This document shows positions 33,982 to 43,930 of a stretch of 64,000 bases of DNA, one piece after another. Each line of letters begins with the position of its first letter. Within the stretch, counting starts at the first letter, position 1. Origin of the DNA: an uncultured Eubacteriales bacterium (GTDB lineage: Bacteria > Bacillota > Clostridia > Christensenellales > Borkfalkiaceae); the NCBI GenBank assembly GCA_905209085.1, contig CAJLRM010000003.1:329124-393123 (forward strand). Direction: 5' to 3'. The notes beneath the pieces were generated by a model. It was not told the origin of the DNA, made no database searches, and was given only the letters and a program-made list of their open reading frames with translations. A program made the translations under genes and the position numbers.

Positions 33982-34455
33982 ATGAACGTAAAAGTAAATG
34001 ATAACGTACTTGTTATAGCCGGTAAAGATAAAGGCAAACAGGGAAAAGTCCTTGCCACATCCCCCAAAGCGAATACGGTAGTCGTGGAGGGCGTGCGTAT
34101 CCAGAAAAAGCACGAGAAAGCGAGAAAGGCCAACGAAACGAGCAAGATCGTGGAAGCCCCCGGTCCCATCGACGCTTCCAACGTGATGGTGGTCTGCCCC
34201 GTTTGCGGAAAAGCGACGAAAGTCAAGCACGCCGAAGTAGACGGCAAGAAAGTGAGAGTCTGCGGCGCCAAGAAGGCGGACGGAACGGCTTGCAAAGCGG
34301 TGCTCGATAAAGCGTATTCCAAGAAAGCGAGCGCGAAAGCGGCTGCGGCGGCAGTGGAAGAAGCTCCCAAGAAGAGGACGAGAAAGCGCGCTCAGAAGGC
34401 GGAAGCGTCCGAAACTTCGGCGGAAAAGGCACCCGAGCCTACGGAAAAGGATTAA
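33982..34455 (+). CDS. rplX: 50S ribosomal protein L24 with long C-terminal extension
   Basis: 157 residues against about 100-110 normally. The KOW core (VNDNVLVIAGKDKGKQGKVLATSPKANTVVVEGV) and the cysteine region (VCPVCGKATKVKH, RVCGAKKADGTACKAVL) are present. From about residue 115 an Ala/Lys/Glu-rich tail runs to the end (KKASAKAAAAAVEE, KKRTRKRAQKAE), probably disordered and rRNA- or protein-contacting. L24 starts 50S assembly. The stop and the next ribosome binding site are normal, so the tail is part of the gene and not a frameshift. Confidence 0.96.
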   Translation: MNVKVNDNVLVIAGKDKGKQGKVLATSPKANTVVVEGVRIQKKHEKARKANETSKIVEAPGPIDASNVMVVCPVCGKATKVKHAEVDGKKVRVCGAKKADGTACKAVLDKAYSKKASAKAAAAAVEEAPKKRTRKRAQKAEASETSAEKAPEPTEKD

Positions 34456-34469
34456 CGAGGTAGAACAAG

Positions 34470-35027
34470 ATGGCAGAAAAAGTATATAAAAACAGAGTTA
34501 AAGAAAAGTACGAGAAAGAAGTCGTGCCTTTTCTGATGAAAAAGTTCGGTTACACTTCCGTTATGCAATGCCCCAAACTCGTTAAGATCGTAATAAACAC
34601 GGGACTGGGCGACATCAAAGACAACGCGAAGTCCATTCAGACGACCGAAAACGAAATCAAGATGATCACCGGTCAGCAGCCCGTTCTCACGAAGGCGAAG
34701 AAATCCGTCGCCAACTTCAAGGTGAGAGAGGGGCAGACGGTAGGCATCAAGGTGACGCTTCGCGGCGAGAGAATGTATAACTTCTACGATAAGTTCATTT
34801 CCATCGCGCTTCCCCGTATGAGAGATTTTAAGGGTGTATCCGAAAAAGCTTTCGACGGACGCGGCAATTACTCGGTAGGTCTTAAAGAGCAGCTGATTTT
34901 CCCCGAAATCACGTACGATCAGGTGGAGAAGATCAGAGGTATGGACGTATGTATCGTGACGACCGCGAACACGGACGAAGAGGCAAGGGAGCTTTTGAGA
35001 GCGCTCGGTATGCCTTTCAAGAAGTAA
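34470..35027 (+). CDS. rplE: 50S ribosomal protein L5
   Basis: 185 residues: [33 protein letters not shown] and the 5S rRNA-contacting [26 protein letters not shown] are normal. Part of the central protuberance with 5S RNA and L18. Confidence 0.98.
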   Translation: MAEKVYKNRVKEKYEKEVVPFLMKKFGYTSVMQCPKLVKIVINTGLGDIKDNAKSIQTTENEIKMITGQQPVLTKAKKSVANFKVREGQTVGIKVTLRGERMYNFYDKFISIALPRMRDFKGVSEKAFDGRGNYSVGLKEQLIFPEITYDQVEKIRGMDVCIVTTANTDEEARELLRALGMPFKK

Positions 35028-35039
35028 GGAGAAACGAAG

Positions 35040-35225
35040 ATGGCAAAAAAGTCAATGATCAATAAACAGCAGAAGACGCCTAAGTATTCCACCAGAGCCT
35101 ACACGAGATGTTCAATCTGCGGAAGACCTCACGCGGTTTTGAGAAAGTACGGCGTTTGCCGTATTTGTTTCCGTAACCTTGCGTACAAGGGAGAAATTCC
35201 CGGCGTTAAGAAGTCGAGCTGGTAA
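35040..35225 (+). CDS. rpsN: 30S ribosomal protein S14, zinc-binding type Z
   Basis: 61 residues with four zinc Cys in [20 protein letters not shown], which marks the short, zinc-containing (C+) form of Gram-positive bacteria. Zinc-free paralogues in other species replace it under zinc starvation; none is in the window. AAGGAG site. Confidence 0.98.
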   Translation: MAKKSMINKQQKTPKYSTRAYTRCSICGRPHAVLRKYGVCRICFRNLAYKGEIPGVKKSSW

Positions 35226-35240
35226 TAGGAGGAAACGAAT

Positions 35241-35630
35241 ATGACAGATCCTATCGCGGATATGCTTACAAGAATCAGAAACGCAATCACGGCGAAGAAG
35301 GAAACGGTGGAGATCCCCGCTTCCAATATGAAGAAAGCCATCGCCGAGATCCTTCTTTCCGAAGGATACGTCAAGGACGTAAAAATCGTCGAAGACGGCT
35401 ATAACGGCAAGATTGCGATCACGCTCAAATACAGCGACAAAAAATCGGTTATCAACGGTCTTCAAAGGAAGTCCAAGCCCGGTCTTCGCGCGTATTCGGG
35501 GGTAGAGGATATGCCCAGAGTTCTGGGCGGGCTCGGCACGGTGATTCTTTCCACCAATAAGGGCATCCTCACCGGCAAGCAGGCAAAGGCGGCCAACGTC
35601 GGCGGCGAAGTGCTCTGCTACATTTGGTAA
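35241..35630 (+). CDS. rpsH: 30S ribosomal protein S8
   Basis: 129 residues: [25 protein letters not shown] and [26 protein letters not shown] are conserved. Binds 16S helix 21; in other bacteria it also regulates the spc operon. Confidence 0.98.
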   Translation: MTDPIADMLTRIRNAITAKKETVEIPASNMKKAIAEILLSEGYVKDVKIVEDGYNGKIAITLKYSDKKSVINGLQRKSKPGLRAYSGVEDMPRVLGGLGTVILSTNKGILTGKQAKAANVGGEVLCYIW

Positions 35631-35646
35631 TCGGAGGGTAAATACT

Positions 35647-36195
35647 ATGTCAAGAATCGGTAAAATGCCCATCGCGGTTCCCGCAGGCGTAACAATGGAA
35701 TTTAAGGACGGACTTCTGACGGTCAAAGGTCCCAAAGGCACTTTGACGCGCGAGGTCGTCGGCAATCTCGACATCGTGACGGAAGAGGGCAACATCGTGC
35801 TCAAAACTTTGGACGACAGCGCGGATACCAACGCGAAGCACGGCCTTTACAGGGCGCTTCTCGCGGGTATGGTGAAGGGCGTCACGGACGGCTTTTTAAA
35901 GAGTCTGGAAGTCAAGGGCGTCGGCTGGAAAGCGCAGGTGCAGGGCAATAAACTCGTCCTCAACGTCGGCTTTTCCCACCCCGTGGAAATCGTTGCCCCG
36001 GAAGGAATCAAGTTCGAATGCCCTTCTCTTACGGAAATTTCGGTGTCCGGTATCAGCAAGGAGCTGGTCGGACAGACGGCGGCGAACATCAGGAAGGTCA
36101 GAATCCCCGAGCCTTATCACGGCTACGGAATCCGCTACAAGGGCGAATACGTAGAGCATAAGGAAGGCAAGACCTCCGGTAAAGGCAAGAAATAA
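35647..36195 (+). CDS. rplF: 50S ribosomal protein L6
   Basis: 182 residues with duplicated domains: SRIGKMPIAVPAGVTMEF at the start and IRKVRIPEPYHGYGIRYKGE near the end. Located near the GTPase centre. GGAGG site. Confidence 0.98.
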   Translation: MSRIGKMPIAVPAGVTMEFKDGLLTVKGPKGTLTREVVGNLDIVTEEGNIVLKTLDDSADTNAKHGLYRALLAGMVKGVTDGFLKSLEVKGVGWKAQVQGNKLVLNVGFSHPVEIVAPEGIKFECPSLTEISVSGISKELVGQTAANIRKVRIPEPYHGYGIRYKGEYVEHKEGKTSGKGKK

Positions 36196-36208
36196 GGAGC
36201 GTTAAAGT

Positions 36209-36592
36209 ATGATTTCTAAAATTGATAAAAATACAGTCAGACAAAGACGTCACGCCCGTGTGAGAAAGACGATCACGGGGACTGCGGAAACGCCCCGTAT
36301 GAACGTATACAGGAGTCTTAATCACATTTACGTGCAGGTGATCGACGACAGAGCAGGCGATGCAAAGGGCGGCATCACCCTGACTTCCGCCTCCACGATG
36401 GAGAAGGAGATCAAGGAAAAGATCGCGGGACTCAATAAAACGGACGCTGCCAAAGTAGTCGGCGCGACCATCGCGGAAAGAGCGAAGGGCAAAGGCGTCG
36501 AAACGGTTGTATTCGACAGAGGCGGTTACCTTTACACGGGACGTGTGAAGGCGCTCGCAGACGGCGCAAGAGAAGCCGGACTTAAATTCTGA
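36209..36592 (+). CDS. rplR: 50S ribosomal protein L18
   Basis: 127 residues: [26 protein letters not shown] and the end [28 protein letters not shown] are conserved. Binds 5S rRNA. AAGGAG site. Confidence 0.98.
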   Translation: MISKIDKNTVRQRRHARVRKTITGTAETPRMNVYRSLNHIYVQVIDDRAGDAKGGITLTSASTMEKEIKEKIAGLNKTDAAKVVGATIAERAKGKGVETVVFDRGGYLYTGRVKALADGAREAGLKF

Positions 36593-36606
36593 GAGGAGAA
36601 ACGACA

Positions 36607-37137
36607 ATGGCAGACGAAAAAAGAGAAAACAGAAGACCTCAGAGAAGACAGGCGGAGGACGACGGACTCATCAAGAAGCTCATCGAGGTAAACCGCGTTT
36701 CCAAGACGGTCAAGGGCGGCAAGAATATGCGTTTTGCGGCCCTCGTCATCGTCGGGGACGGCGCGGGGAAAATCGGCGTCGGAACGGGTAAAGCGAAGGA
36801 AGTTCCCGAAGCGATCGAGAAGGCGACTTTGAGAGCGAAGAAGAACATGATCTCCGTCGCAATCGTCGACAATACCATTCCTCATCAGGTGATCGGCAAA
36901 TTCGGCCGCGGCGCCGTTTTGATGATGCCCGCTACGGAAGGTACCGGCGTCATCGCGGGCGGCCCCGTGCGTGCGGTCATGGAAGCGGTCGGCATCAAGA
37001 ATATCAGGACCAAATCCCACGGCACCCAAAACCCCGGCAACTGCGTGAAAGCGGCTGTGGCGGGTCTTGCGGAGTTGAAGACGGCAGAGCAGGTGGCGGC
37101 GCTTCGCGGCAAGTCCGTAGAAGAGATTTTGAGCTGA
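36607..37137 (+). CDS. rpsE: 30S ribosomal protein S5
   Basis: 176 residues: [20 protein letters not shown] double-stranded RNA-binding domain ([19 protein letters not shown]) and [26 protein letters not shown]. Controls decoding accuracy and lies at mRNA entry. A charged 20-residue N-terminal extension is present. Confidence 0.98.
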   Translation: MADEKRENRRPQRRQAEDDGLIKKLIEVNRVSKTVKGGKNMRFAALVIVGDGAGKIGVGTGKAKEVPEAIEKATLRAKKNMISVAIVDNTIPHQVIGKFGRGAVLMMPATEGTGVIAGGPVRAVMEAVGIKNIRTKSHGTQNPGNCVKAAVAGLAELKTAEQVAALRGKSVEEILS

Positions 37138-37152
37138 TAGGAGGAGGACAAC

Positions 37153-37332
37153 ATGGCTAAGATAAAAGTGACGCTCGTAAAGAGCACAATCGGAGAGGTT
37201 GCGTCCGTCAAGGCGACGATCGCGGCGCTCGGTCTTAAAAAGATCCGTTCTTCCAAGGAACTCGAAGATACGCCCGCAATTCAGGGGATGATTACGAAAG
37301 TCAAGCATCTCGTGAAAGTAGAAAACATCTAA
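37153..37332 (+). CDS. rpmD: 50S ribosomal protein L30
   Basis: A 59-residue gene in the 200-base gap between rpsE and rpl[17 protein letters not shown] and a C-terminal [11 protein letters not shown] are the L30 pattern (Cys-free, short form). GAGGAGGAC precedes the ATG. It is present in its usual place, completing the spc operon. Confidence 0.96.
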   Translation: MAKIKVTLVKSTIGEVASVKATIAALGLKKIRSSKELEDTPAIQGMITKVKHLVKVENI

Positions 37333-37343
37333 GGAGATTTATC

Positions 37344-37790
37344 ATGAGAATAGATACTCTTTCTCCCGCTGAGGGAGCGGTAAGACCTTCGAAGAGATTA
37401 GGTCGCGGCATCGGTTCGGGACTTGGAAAAACCTCCGGTAAAGGTCATAAAGGACAGTGGGCGCGTTCCGGCGGCGGCGTCAGACCCGGCTTTGAAGGCG
37501 GACAGATGCCCATCGCGCGGCGCGTACCCAAAAAAGGATTCAATCATAACGGCAAAAAGGAATATGTCATCGTCAATCTTTCCCTGCTTGCGGATCTTCC
37601 CGAAGGTACGGTGGTGGATTACGGCTTCGTGATGGAAAACGGGCTTGCGAAAGACGTTAAAAACAATTGCGGACTCAAAGTGCTGGGGAACGGCGAATTG
37701 AAAGTGGCGCTCACCGTGAAGGCGGCGAAGTTCTCCGCTTCCGCCAAGGAAGCCATCGAGGCGGCGAAGGGCACCGCGGAGACCCTTTAA
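37344..37790 (+). CDS. rplO: 50S ribosomal protein L15
   Basis: 148 residues: glycine-rich [21 protein letters not shown] and [18 protein letters not shown] are conserved. Late-assembly 50S protein. AAGGAG site. Confidence 0.98.
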   Translation: MRIDTLSPAEGAVRPSKRLGRGIGSGLGKTSGKGHKGQWARSGGGVRPGFEGGQMPIARRVPKKGFNHNGKKEYVIVNLSLLADLPEGTVVDYGFVMENGLAKDVKNNCGLKVLGNGELKVALTVKAAKFSASAKEAIEAAKGTAETL

Positions 37791-37923
37791 TAAACAAAAA
37801 GCGCGGAAGATTGCCTCACGGCGGTTTTCCGTGATTCGCGTTTATTTCTCCCCTGCCGCGTAGCGATATGCGGCTTACGTTGAGCGGTGTCCGCTCAATA
37901 AAAACCCAATATCGGAGAAAAAG

Positions 37924-39234
37924 ATGTTACAAACATTAATCAATGCTTTCAAAGTCAAGGAAATCCGGCGAAAAGTATGGATGATGCTCCTCCTGCTGCT
38001 GGTTTTCCGCATTGGCTGCTATATTCCGGTGCCCGGGCTGGACAGACAAACGTTTGGAGAGGAGATCGGCGGCAACGATTTCCTGTCGCTGATGAACAGC
38101 ATCACGGGCGGCTCGCTTGCTAACGGCACGCTCTTTGCTTTGGGAATCGGCCCTTACATCAACGCATCCATTATCATGCAGCTCCTGTGCGTGGGTATCC
38201 CTCCGCTCGAAAGACTTTCCAAACAGGGCGAAGAGGGACAGAAAAAGATTTCTCAGTATACGAGATATCTCACCATTCTCCTCGCCGTCATCCAATCGGT
38301 CGGCATCATCGTCAATTTCGCAAATTCAAAGCATGCTATCCAAAATTCGCTGTTCTTCGATCAGACCTGGCTCGCGGGACTCTTTATGACGATCGTATAC
38401 ACTTCGGGCGCGCTGCTCGTCATGTGGCTGGGCGAAAGGATCACCGACTACGGCGTAGGCAACGGTCAGTCCATGATCATTTTCGTGGGTATCCTCGCAA
38501 CGGCAGGTCAGTCCATCGTGAGCAAGATCAGCGAGATCTCCTCCAACTTAAACGTAATTTGGGAGCTTGTGGCTTTCGTGCTCGTCTGCGTCGTCATCTT
38601 CTTTGCGATCATTTACGTCGATCTTTCCGAGAGAAAGGTTCCCGTACAGTACGCGAAGCAGATCAAGGGCAGAAAGATGTACGGCGGTCAGTCGTCCGTG
38701 ATTCCCATCCGGATTTCGGGCAGCGGCGTCATGCCTCTCATTTTCGCGTTTTCCATCATCAGCTTCCCGCAGATGATCGCCAGCTTGTTTTGGCCGGAAT
38801 CGGGATTTGCCCTTTGGTGGGCGAAGTGGATGTCCTCGGGACAATCTTCCGTACCGGCGGGACGGATTCTGTATGCGTTCGTGCTGTGTCTTTTGATTTT
38901 CGCATTCTCGTTCTTCTACGCGCAGATGCAGTTTAACCCCGAAGATGTTTCCAAGAGCATTCAGCAAAACGGCGGGTTCATTCAGGGTATCCGCCCGGGC
39001 AAGGCTACGGAAGCCTATCTCAAAAAGATATCCAACCGTATCACCTTATTCGGCGCCATCTATCTGTCTTTGGTCGCGTTTATTCCTTCGCTGATGTTTG
39101 CGTGGGCTTCCTATTCCCTCGTCAACGTGTTCTCCACGACGGGTATCCTCATCGTCGTTTCGGTGGCAATGGAATTTGAGAAGCAGTTGCAGGCGCAGAT
39201 GATGATGAAAAACTACAAAGGCTTCCTGAAATAA
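37924..39234 (+). CDS. secY: protein translocase subunit SecY
   Basis: 436 residues, ten membrane helices, forming the protein-conducting channel with SecE and SecG. Conserved stretches: RIGCYIPVPGLD at the start, GIGPYINASIIMQLL, ITDYGVGNGQSMIIF, SSVIPIRISGSGVMPLIFA and the ribosome-binding loop EDVSKSIQQNGGFIQGIRPG. 133 bases separate it from rplO; a hairpin CACGG/CCGTG (about 37815-37832) is there. No frameshift or truncation. Confidence 0.98.
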   Translation: MLQTLINAFKVKEIRRKVWMMLLLLLVFRIGCYIPVPGLDRQTFGEEIGGNDFLSLMNSITGGSLANGTLFALGIGPYINASIIMQLLCVGIPPLERLSKQGEEGQKKISQYTRYLTILLAVIQSVGIIVNFANSKHAIQNSLFFDQTWLAGLFMTIVYTSGALLVMWLGERITDYGVGNGQSMIIFVGILATAGQSIVSKISEISSNLNVIWELVAFVLVCVVIFFAIIYVDLSERKVPVQYAKQIKGRKMYGGQSSVIPIRISGSGVMPLIFAFSIISFPQMIASLFWPESGFALWWAKWMSSGQSSVPAGRILYAFVLCLLIFAFSFFYAQMQFNPEDVSKSIQQNGGFIQGIRPGKATEAYLKKISNRITLFGAIYLSLVAFIPSLMFAWASYSLVNVFSTTGILIVVSVAMEFEKQLQAQMMMKNYKGFLK

Positions 39235-39312
39235 TAAAAAATCGCGTATCCTTTCTTCCCTTCGCGGGAAGGAAGGCCGCGGGAAACTGCGTGTAAACGG
39301 AGAGGTCAATCC

Positions 39313-39951
39313 ATGAATATTATTTTACTCGGCGCCCCCGGCGCCGGCAAGGGCACCCAGGCGACGAAAATTTCCGACCGCTACGGATTGCCCCACATTT
39401 CCACGGGAGATATTTTCAGAGAAAACATCAGGAACGGGACGCCGATCGGACTTCTTGCGAAGTCGTATACCGATAAGGGACAGCTCGTTCCCGACGAAGT
39501 CACCTGTAAGATCGTAGAGGAACGTTTGAAAAGAGAGGACTGTAAAAAGGGCTATCTCCTCGACGGTTTTCCCCGCACGATCGCGCAGGCGGAGGAACTC
39601 GACAAATTTGCGAAGATCGACGCGGTGGTGAACATCAACATCGATTTTTCCCTCCTGATGGACAGATTGTGCGGCAGGCGGGTATGCAAAGACTGCGGAG
39701 AAAGCTATCACGTTTCCACGTTAAACGGCGAATCCAAATGCGCCCGCTGCGGCGGCGAGCTGTATCAGCGCAAGGACGACAATCCCGAAACGGTGAAAAG
39801 CAGATTGGACGTTTATAAGGCTCAAACGGCTCCCCTGATCGATTATTATACGAAGAAAGGCGTCATCCTCAATTTTACGGGCAGCGAAGCGCCCGCCGAA
39901 GTCCTCTTTGCGGAAGTCGCGAAAACGCTCGACGAGCTGAATAAACAATAA
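39313..39951 (+). CDS. adk: adenylate kinase, zinc-containing LID
   Basis: 212 residues. P-loop GAPGAGKGTQ (7-16), NMP-binding PHISTGDIFR, and LDGFPRT. The LID carries four Cys (CKDC ... CARC) that bind zinc, as in Gram-positive enzymes. Converts AMP and ATP to two ADP. It is in the usual place after secY, 2 bases before map. Confidence 0.98.
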   Translation: MNIILLGAPGAGKGTQATKISDRYGLPHISTGDIFRENIRNGTPIGLLAKSYTDKGQLVPDEVTCKIVEERLKREDCKKGYLLDGFPRTIAQAEELDKFAKIDAVVNINIDFSLLMDRLCGRRVCKDCGESYHVSTLNGESKCARCGGELYQRKDDNPETVKSRLDVYKAQTAPLIDYYTKKGVILNFTGSEAPAEVLFAEVAKTLDELNKQ

Positions 39952-39952
39952 C

Positions 39953-40699
39953 ATGATTCACGTAAAAAGCGAAAGCGAAATAGATTTGATGCGGGAGTCC
40001 TGCAAGATCGTCCGCGACACGCTGGAATTTGTCGCTGCGAGGATCAAAGCGGGCATGAGCACGAAGGAAGTGGACGAACTTGTCGAGCGGTATATCCGAT
40101 CGGCGGGCGCCTATCCCTCCTGCCTCGGCTACGGCGGCTTCCCCGCGTCGGCGTGCGTTTCCGTCAATGAAACGGTGGTTCACGGGATTCCCGACGAACG
40201 TACGATTTTAAAGGACGGGGACATCGTCACGGTGGATCTGTGCGCGTATAAAAACGGCTATCACGGCGACGCCTGCCGCACCTTTTGTATCGGCGACGTA
40301 GCGCCCGAAACGAGAAAGCTCGTCAAAGTCACGGAAGAATGTTTTTTCAAGGGCGTCGAAGGGCTGAGGGCGGGAACGCCGCTCTACGACATCGGCTATA
40401 AAGTTCAAAGGTACGCCGAATCGTTCGGGTACGGAGTCATCCGTTCGTATACGGGGCACGGCATCGGCAAGGAAATGCACGAGGATCCTTCCGTTCCCAA
40501 TTTCGGAAAGCAGGGTACGGGCGTCCGCCTGCGCGCGGGCACGGTCCTCTGTATCGAACCGATGATCGCGATGGGCACCTACCGCGTGCGTCTATTGGAC
40601 GACGGCTGGGGCGCGGTGACGGAAGACGGCAAGCCCGCGGCGCATTACGAGAATACGGTGGTGATCCGCGAGGACGGGGTCGAAATCCTGACGCTTTGA
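39953..40699 (+). CDS. map: type I methionine aminopeptidase
   Basis: 248 residues. The two-metal site is visible: YHGDACRTF with Asp ligands (also TVDLCAYKNGYHGDA), GHGIGKEMHEDPSVPNFG with the metal His, and LCIEPMIAMG with Glu; last Glu in VTEDGKPAAHYENTVVI. Removes the first Met from new proteins. It sits one base after the adk stop, so coupled; no KOW-protein gene follows, unlike in many Firmicutes. Confidence 0.97.
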   Translation: MIHVKSESEIDLMRESCKIVRDTLEFVAARIKAGMSTKEVDELVERYIRSAGAYPSCLGYGGFPASACVSVNETVVHGIPDERTILKDGDIVTVDLCAYKNGYHGDACRTFCIGDVAPETRKLVKVTEECFFKGVEGLRAGTPLYDIGYKVQRYAESFGYGVIRSYTGHGIGKEMHEDPSVPNFGKQGTGVRLRAGTVLCIEPMIAMGTYRVRLLDDGWGAVTEDGKPAAHYENTVVIREDGVEILTL

Positions 40700-40811
40700 G
40701 TGGTAAACGAAAAGAAAGCGACGAAGGCAAAAGCGAAAAAATAAAAAGGAAAAGAATGCCGGGCGGCACAATCAAAAAACGCCCGGGGAGAAAAAATCGG
40801 AGGGATATTCT

Positions 40812-41033
40812 GTGTCCAAAGACGACGTAATCGAGGCGGAAGGCAAGGTAATAGAATCTCTGCCCAACGCCACATTCAAGGTGCAGCTTTCCAATGGTCA
40901 CACCATCACGGCATATATTTCCGGGAAGCTCAGGATGAACTACATCAGGATCATCGAGGGCGACAACGTGAAACTGGAAATGAGCCCGTATGATTTGACG
41001 AAGGGCAGAATCACCTGGCGCAGCAAGTCGTAA
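40812..41033 (+). CDS. infA: translation initiation factor IF-1
   Basis: 73 residues, S1/OB fold: [22 protein letters not shown] and [28 protein letters not shown] are conserved. A GTG start with GGAGGG nine bases upstream, where most homologues use ATG. A hairpin CCGGGCG/CGCCCGG (about 40760-40787) lies just upstream. Confidence 0.98.
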   Translation: MSKDDVIEAEGKVIESLPNATFKVQLSNGHTITAYISGKLRMNYIRIIEGDNVKLEMSPYDLTKGRITWRSKS

Positions 41034-41082
41034 AACTTGTTCGGCGCGCGAAGGAAAAGCAATAAATCAAGGAGAAAAAACA

Positions 41083-41199
41083 ATGAAAGTCAGACCTTCT
41101 GTAAAACCCATGTGCGATAAATGCAAAGTTATTAAAAGAAACGGCAGAGTCATGGTAATCTGTTCCAAAAGCAAGAGCCATAAACAGCGGCAAGGCTGA
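41083..41199 (+). CDS. rpmJ: 50S ribosomal protein L36, zinc form
   Basis: A 38-residue gene: [20 protein letters not shown] to the terminal KQRQG. Ligands Cys11, Cys14, Cys27 and His33 make the zinc ribbon (C+ form). AAGGAG site 8 bases upstream of the ATG. Confidence 0.97.
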   Translation: MKVRPSVKPMCDKCKVIKRNGRVMVICSKSKSHKQRQG

Positions 41200-41208
41200 T
41201 AAAAACGC

Positions 41209-41238
41209 TTGACATTTCCCTGGAAAAAGTTGTATAAT
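41209..41238 (+). promoter_or_regulatory. internal promoter for rpsM-rplQ (alpha operon)
   Basis: -35 TTGACA (41209-41214), 18-base spacer, -10 TATAAT (41233-41238). A 260-base leader follows before rpsM. Confidence 0.85.
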
Positions 41239-41244
41239 AGTTTT

Positions 41245-41500
41245 ATGCGACTGAAAATGCGGGGATTGTCCGAAAGGAGCACGATTCAGCCGAAAAAATA
41301 GCGTAAATCAAGCTGAATTTCCGTAAATTTTTACGGAAACTCAGTTTTGTTGCGTCTTAAAAAGTAGAGCGCAAACAAGGCGCAAGAGGTCCGAAAACAA
41401 TACGGGCGTGCGCGGAAAGCATTTTCCACTGCTTTGCCGGCGCGTTTGTTGACGATAGATCAAAATAAAAAAATTAACCATTTCAATCAAACGGAGGTTA
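41245..41500 (+). promoter_or_regulatory. structured leader of rpsM with a terminator-like hairpin
   Basis: TTTCCGTAAA pairs with TTTACGGAAA over a 2-base loop (41318-41339); flanking CTGA/TCAG extends the stem and TTTTG follows. It looks like an attenuator upstream of rpsM. S4, encoded third in this operon, is the known autoregulator of such leaders in other bacteria; its action here is inferred. Confidence 0.55.
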
Positions 41501-41507
41501 TAAATCA

Positions 41508-41876
41508 ATGGCACGTATTGCCGGTGTGGATTTACCCAGAGAAAAACGAGTAGAAATCGGCCTTACCTATATTTACGGTATCGGCTTGACTACGTCCCAG
41601 AAAATTCTGAAAGAAACGGGCATCAATCCCGATACGAGAATCAAAGATCTCGACGAGAACGACGTTTCCAAACTCAGAGAATATATCGACCATAATATCC
41701 GCGTGGAAGGCGAACTTCGCAGCGAAGTTTCCTTAAATATCAAGCGGCTGATGGAAATCGGCAGCTATCGCGGTATCCGCCACAGAAAGGGCTTGCCCGT
41801 GCGCGGTCAGAGCACCAAGAGAAACGCGCGTACCCGCAAGGGACCCGCTCGCGCCATCGCAGGCAAGAAGAAGTAA
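41508..41876 (+). CDS. rpsM: 30S ribosomal protein S13
   Basis: 122 residues: [25 protein letters not shown] and the RNA-binding tail [28 protein letters not shown]. Contacts tRNA and forms inter-subunit bridge B1. GGAGG site. Confidence 0.98.
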   Translation: MARIAGVDLPREKRVEIGLTYIYGIGLTTSQKILKETGINPDTRIKDLDENDVSKLREYIDHNIRVEGELRSEVSLNIKRLMEIGSYRGIRHRKGLPVRGQSTKRNARTRKGPARAIAGKKK

Positions 41877-41896
41877 TATAGGAGGAGATAAGAATT

Positions 41897-42301
41897 ATGG
41901 CAGACAATAAAAACAAAAAGTCCTCGGCTCCTCGTAAGCGTAAGGAACTTAAAAAGATCGATAAAGGACAGGTGCATATCCAGTCCACTTTCAATAATAC
42001 GCTCGTGACGATCACGGATACGAACGGCAACGCGGTATCCTGGTCCAGCGCCGGCTCGCTCGGCTATAAAGGCAGCCGTAAAGGCACGCCGTTCGCGGCG
42101 CAGATGGCTGCGGAAACGGCGGCGAAAGCGGCAAAAGAGCACGGACTGAGAAGCGTGGAAGTATACGTGAAAGGTCCCGGAGCGGGCAGAGAATCCGCGA
42201 TCCGCGCGCTTTCCGCGTGCGATTTGGAGATCACCTTGATCTCCGACGTTTCTCCCATCCCTCACAACGGTTGCAGACCGCCTAAGCGTCGCAGAGTCTA
42301 A
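41897..42301 (+). CDS. rpsK: 30S ribosomal protein S11
   Basis: 134 residues: [22 protein letters not shown] and the conserved end [20 protein letters not shown]. Part of the 30S platform. AGGAGG site. Confidence 0.98.
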   Translation: MADNKNKKSSAPRKRKELKKIDKGQVHIQSTFNNTLVTITDTNGNAVSWSSAGSLGYKGSRKGTPFAAQMAAETAAKAAKEHGLRSVEVYVKGPGAGRESAIRALSACDLEITLISDVSPIPHNGCRPPKRRRV

Positions 42302-42323
42302 TCAGGAGGCAAGATAAAGAATT

Positions 42324-42950
42324 ATGGCAACATACAGAGAAGCAAAATGCAAACTTTGCAGAAGGGAAGGCGCAAAGCTCTTCCTCAAAGGCGATAAATG
42401 CTATATGGAGAAATGCCCGTTCAATAAGCGTCCGGTGGCTCCCGGTCAGCACGGTGCGGGCAGGAAGAAGGTTTCGGAATACGGCTTGCAGCTTCGTGAG
42501 AAGCAGAAGACGAAGCGTATCTACGGCGTTCAGGAAGGTCAGTTTCATAAATATTACGAAATGGCGGACAGAATGAAGGGAGTCACGGGCGAAAATATGC
42601 TCTCCCTCCTCGAAAGACGTCTTGACAACGTAGTTTTCAGAATGGGCATCGCCCCTTCGAGGACGCAGGCTCGCCAGCTCGTCAATCACGCGCATCTTTC
42701 GGTGAACGGCAAGACGGTCACCATTCCGTCCTATATCGTAAAGGCGGGCGACGTAGTCGTGGTGAAAGAGAACAGAAAGGGCAATAAGTATTTTACGGCA
42801 CTCAAAGAAACGAAGGCAAGCGGAAATCTGCCTAAATGGGTTGAGTTCGACAGAGAAAAAATGGAAGGAAAGGTATTGGCACTCCCGACGAGAGAGGATA
42901 TCGACAGCCAGATTGCGGAGCATATGATTGTCGAGTTGTACTCCAAATAA
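42324..42950 (+). CDS. rpsD: 30S ribosomal protein S4, zinc-binding form
   Basis: 208 residues. N-terminal Cys cluster ([12 protein letters not shown] ... CYMEKCPF) binds zinc. The S4 domain reads [35 protein letters not shown]. Starts 30S assembly and may regulate its operon. AGGAGG site. Confidence 0.98.
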   Translation: MATYREAKCKLCRREGAKLFLKGDKCYMEKCPFNKRPVAPGQHGAGRKKVSEYGLQLREKQKTKRIYGVQEGQFHKYYEMADRMKGVTGENMLSLLERRLDNVVFRMGIAPSRTQARQLVNHAHLSVNGKTVTIPSYIVKAGDVVVVKENRKGNKYFTALKETKASGNLPKWVEFDREKMEGKVLALPTREDIDSQIAEHMIVELYSK

Positions 42951-42975
42951 TTGAAAAGTATAAGGAGGTAGCATA

Positions 42976-43926
42976 ATGATCGAAATGGATATGCCCAAAC
43001 TCGAAGTCCTCGAAAACGACGACTTTTATGCGAAAGTCGTCTGCGAGCCCTTGGAGAAAGGTTTCGGTCTTACCATAGGAAACTGCCTTAGAAGAATATT
43101 GCTTTCCGCTCTGCCGGGTGCGGCCGTGGAAGGGATAAAGTTTTTGGACGGCAGCGTGAAGCATGAGTTTTCCGCGGTCGCAGGCATCAAAGAGGACGTG
43201 ACGGAGATCATCCTCAATTTGAAGGCGCTTGCAATCAAGACGAAAGTCATCGATAAGGATTACGAAAAGATTTTGCACATCTATAAGGAAGGCCCCGCGG
43301 TATTGACGGGAGAAGACCTCAACGTAGATGCGGAGATCGAGATCATCAATAAAGATCAGTATATCTGCACGATCGACGAAGGCGGCAAATTCGATGTGGA
43401 ACTGACCGTCGGCAGAGGCAGAGGCTACAAGCCCGCCAAAGAGAACAAACAACCCGTAATCGACTATATCGCAATCGATTCTATCTATACGCCCGTTCAG
43501 AAAGTCAATTATACGGTGGAGCCCACGCGTGTGGGGCAGGCCGTAGACTATGACAAGCTGGCCTTGGAAGTTTGGACAGACGGCACTTTTTCGGGCAAGG
43601 AAATCATTTCGCTTGCCGCGAAGATCATGCAGGATCACATCAATCTGTTCGTGAATCTTTCCGATACGATCAAGGGCATGGATATTCTTGTCAAGACGGA
43701 GGACGATAAACAGCAGCAGGTTCTCAAAATGGCAATCGAAGAGATGGATTTGTCCGTCCGTTCGTATAACTGCTTAAAGAGAGCGAATATTCACACGGTA
43801 GAAGACTTGACCAAGAAGACGGAAGACGATATGTTGAAGGTAAGAAACCTCGGCAGAAAATCTCTGGACGAAGTCATCCAGAAATTGGAGTCTTACGGTC
43901 TTTCATTAAATAAACAGGAGGATTAA
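42976..43926 (+). CDS. rpoA: RNA polymerase alpha subunit
   Basis: 316 residues: N-terminal dimerisation domain (EPLEKGFGLTIGNCLRRILLSALPGAAVEGIKF) and C-terminal domain (LDLSVRSYNCLKRANIHTVEDL... seen as NCLKRANIHTVEDL, then KVRNLGRKSLDEV) that binds UP elements and activators. Normal length. AAGGAGG site. Confidence 0.98.
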   Translation: MIEMDMPKLEVLENDDFYAKVVCEPLEKGFGLTIGNCLRRILLSALPGAAVEGIKFLDGSVKHEFSAVAGIKEDVTEIILNLKALAIKTKVIDKDYEKILHIYKEGPAVLTGEDLNVDAEIEIINKDQYICTIDEGGKFDVELTVGRGRGYKPAKENKQPVIDYIAIDSIYTPVQKVNYTVEPTRVGQAVDYDKLALEVWTDGTFSGKEIISLAAKIMQDHINLFVNLSDTIKGMDILVKTEDDKQQQVLKMAIEEMDLSVRSYNCLKRANIHTVEDLTKKTEDDMLKVRNLGRKSLDEVIQKLESYGLSLNKQED

Positions 43927-43930
43927 AATT

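Noticed and set aside
40700..40811. KOW-domain (L14e-like) gene expected between map and infA
   Set aside because: Only 112 bases with no suitable frame are present, so the gene seen there in many Firmicutes is absent.
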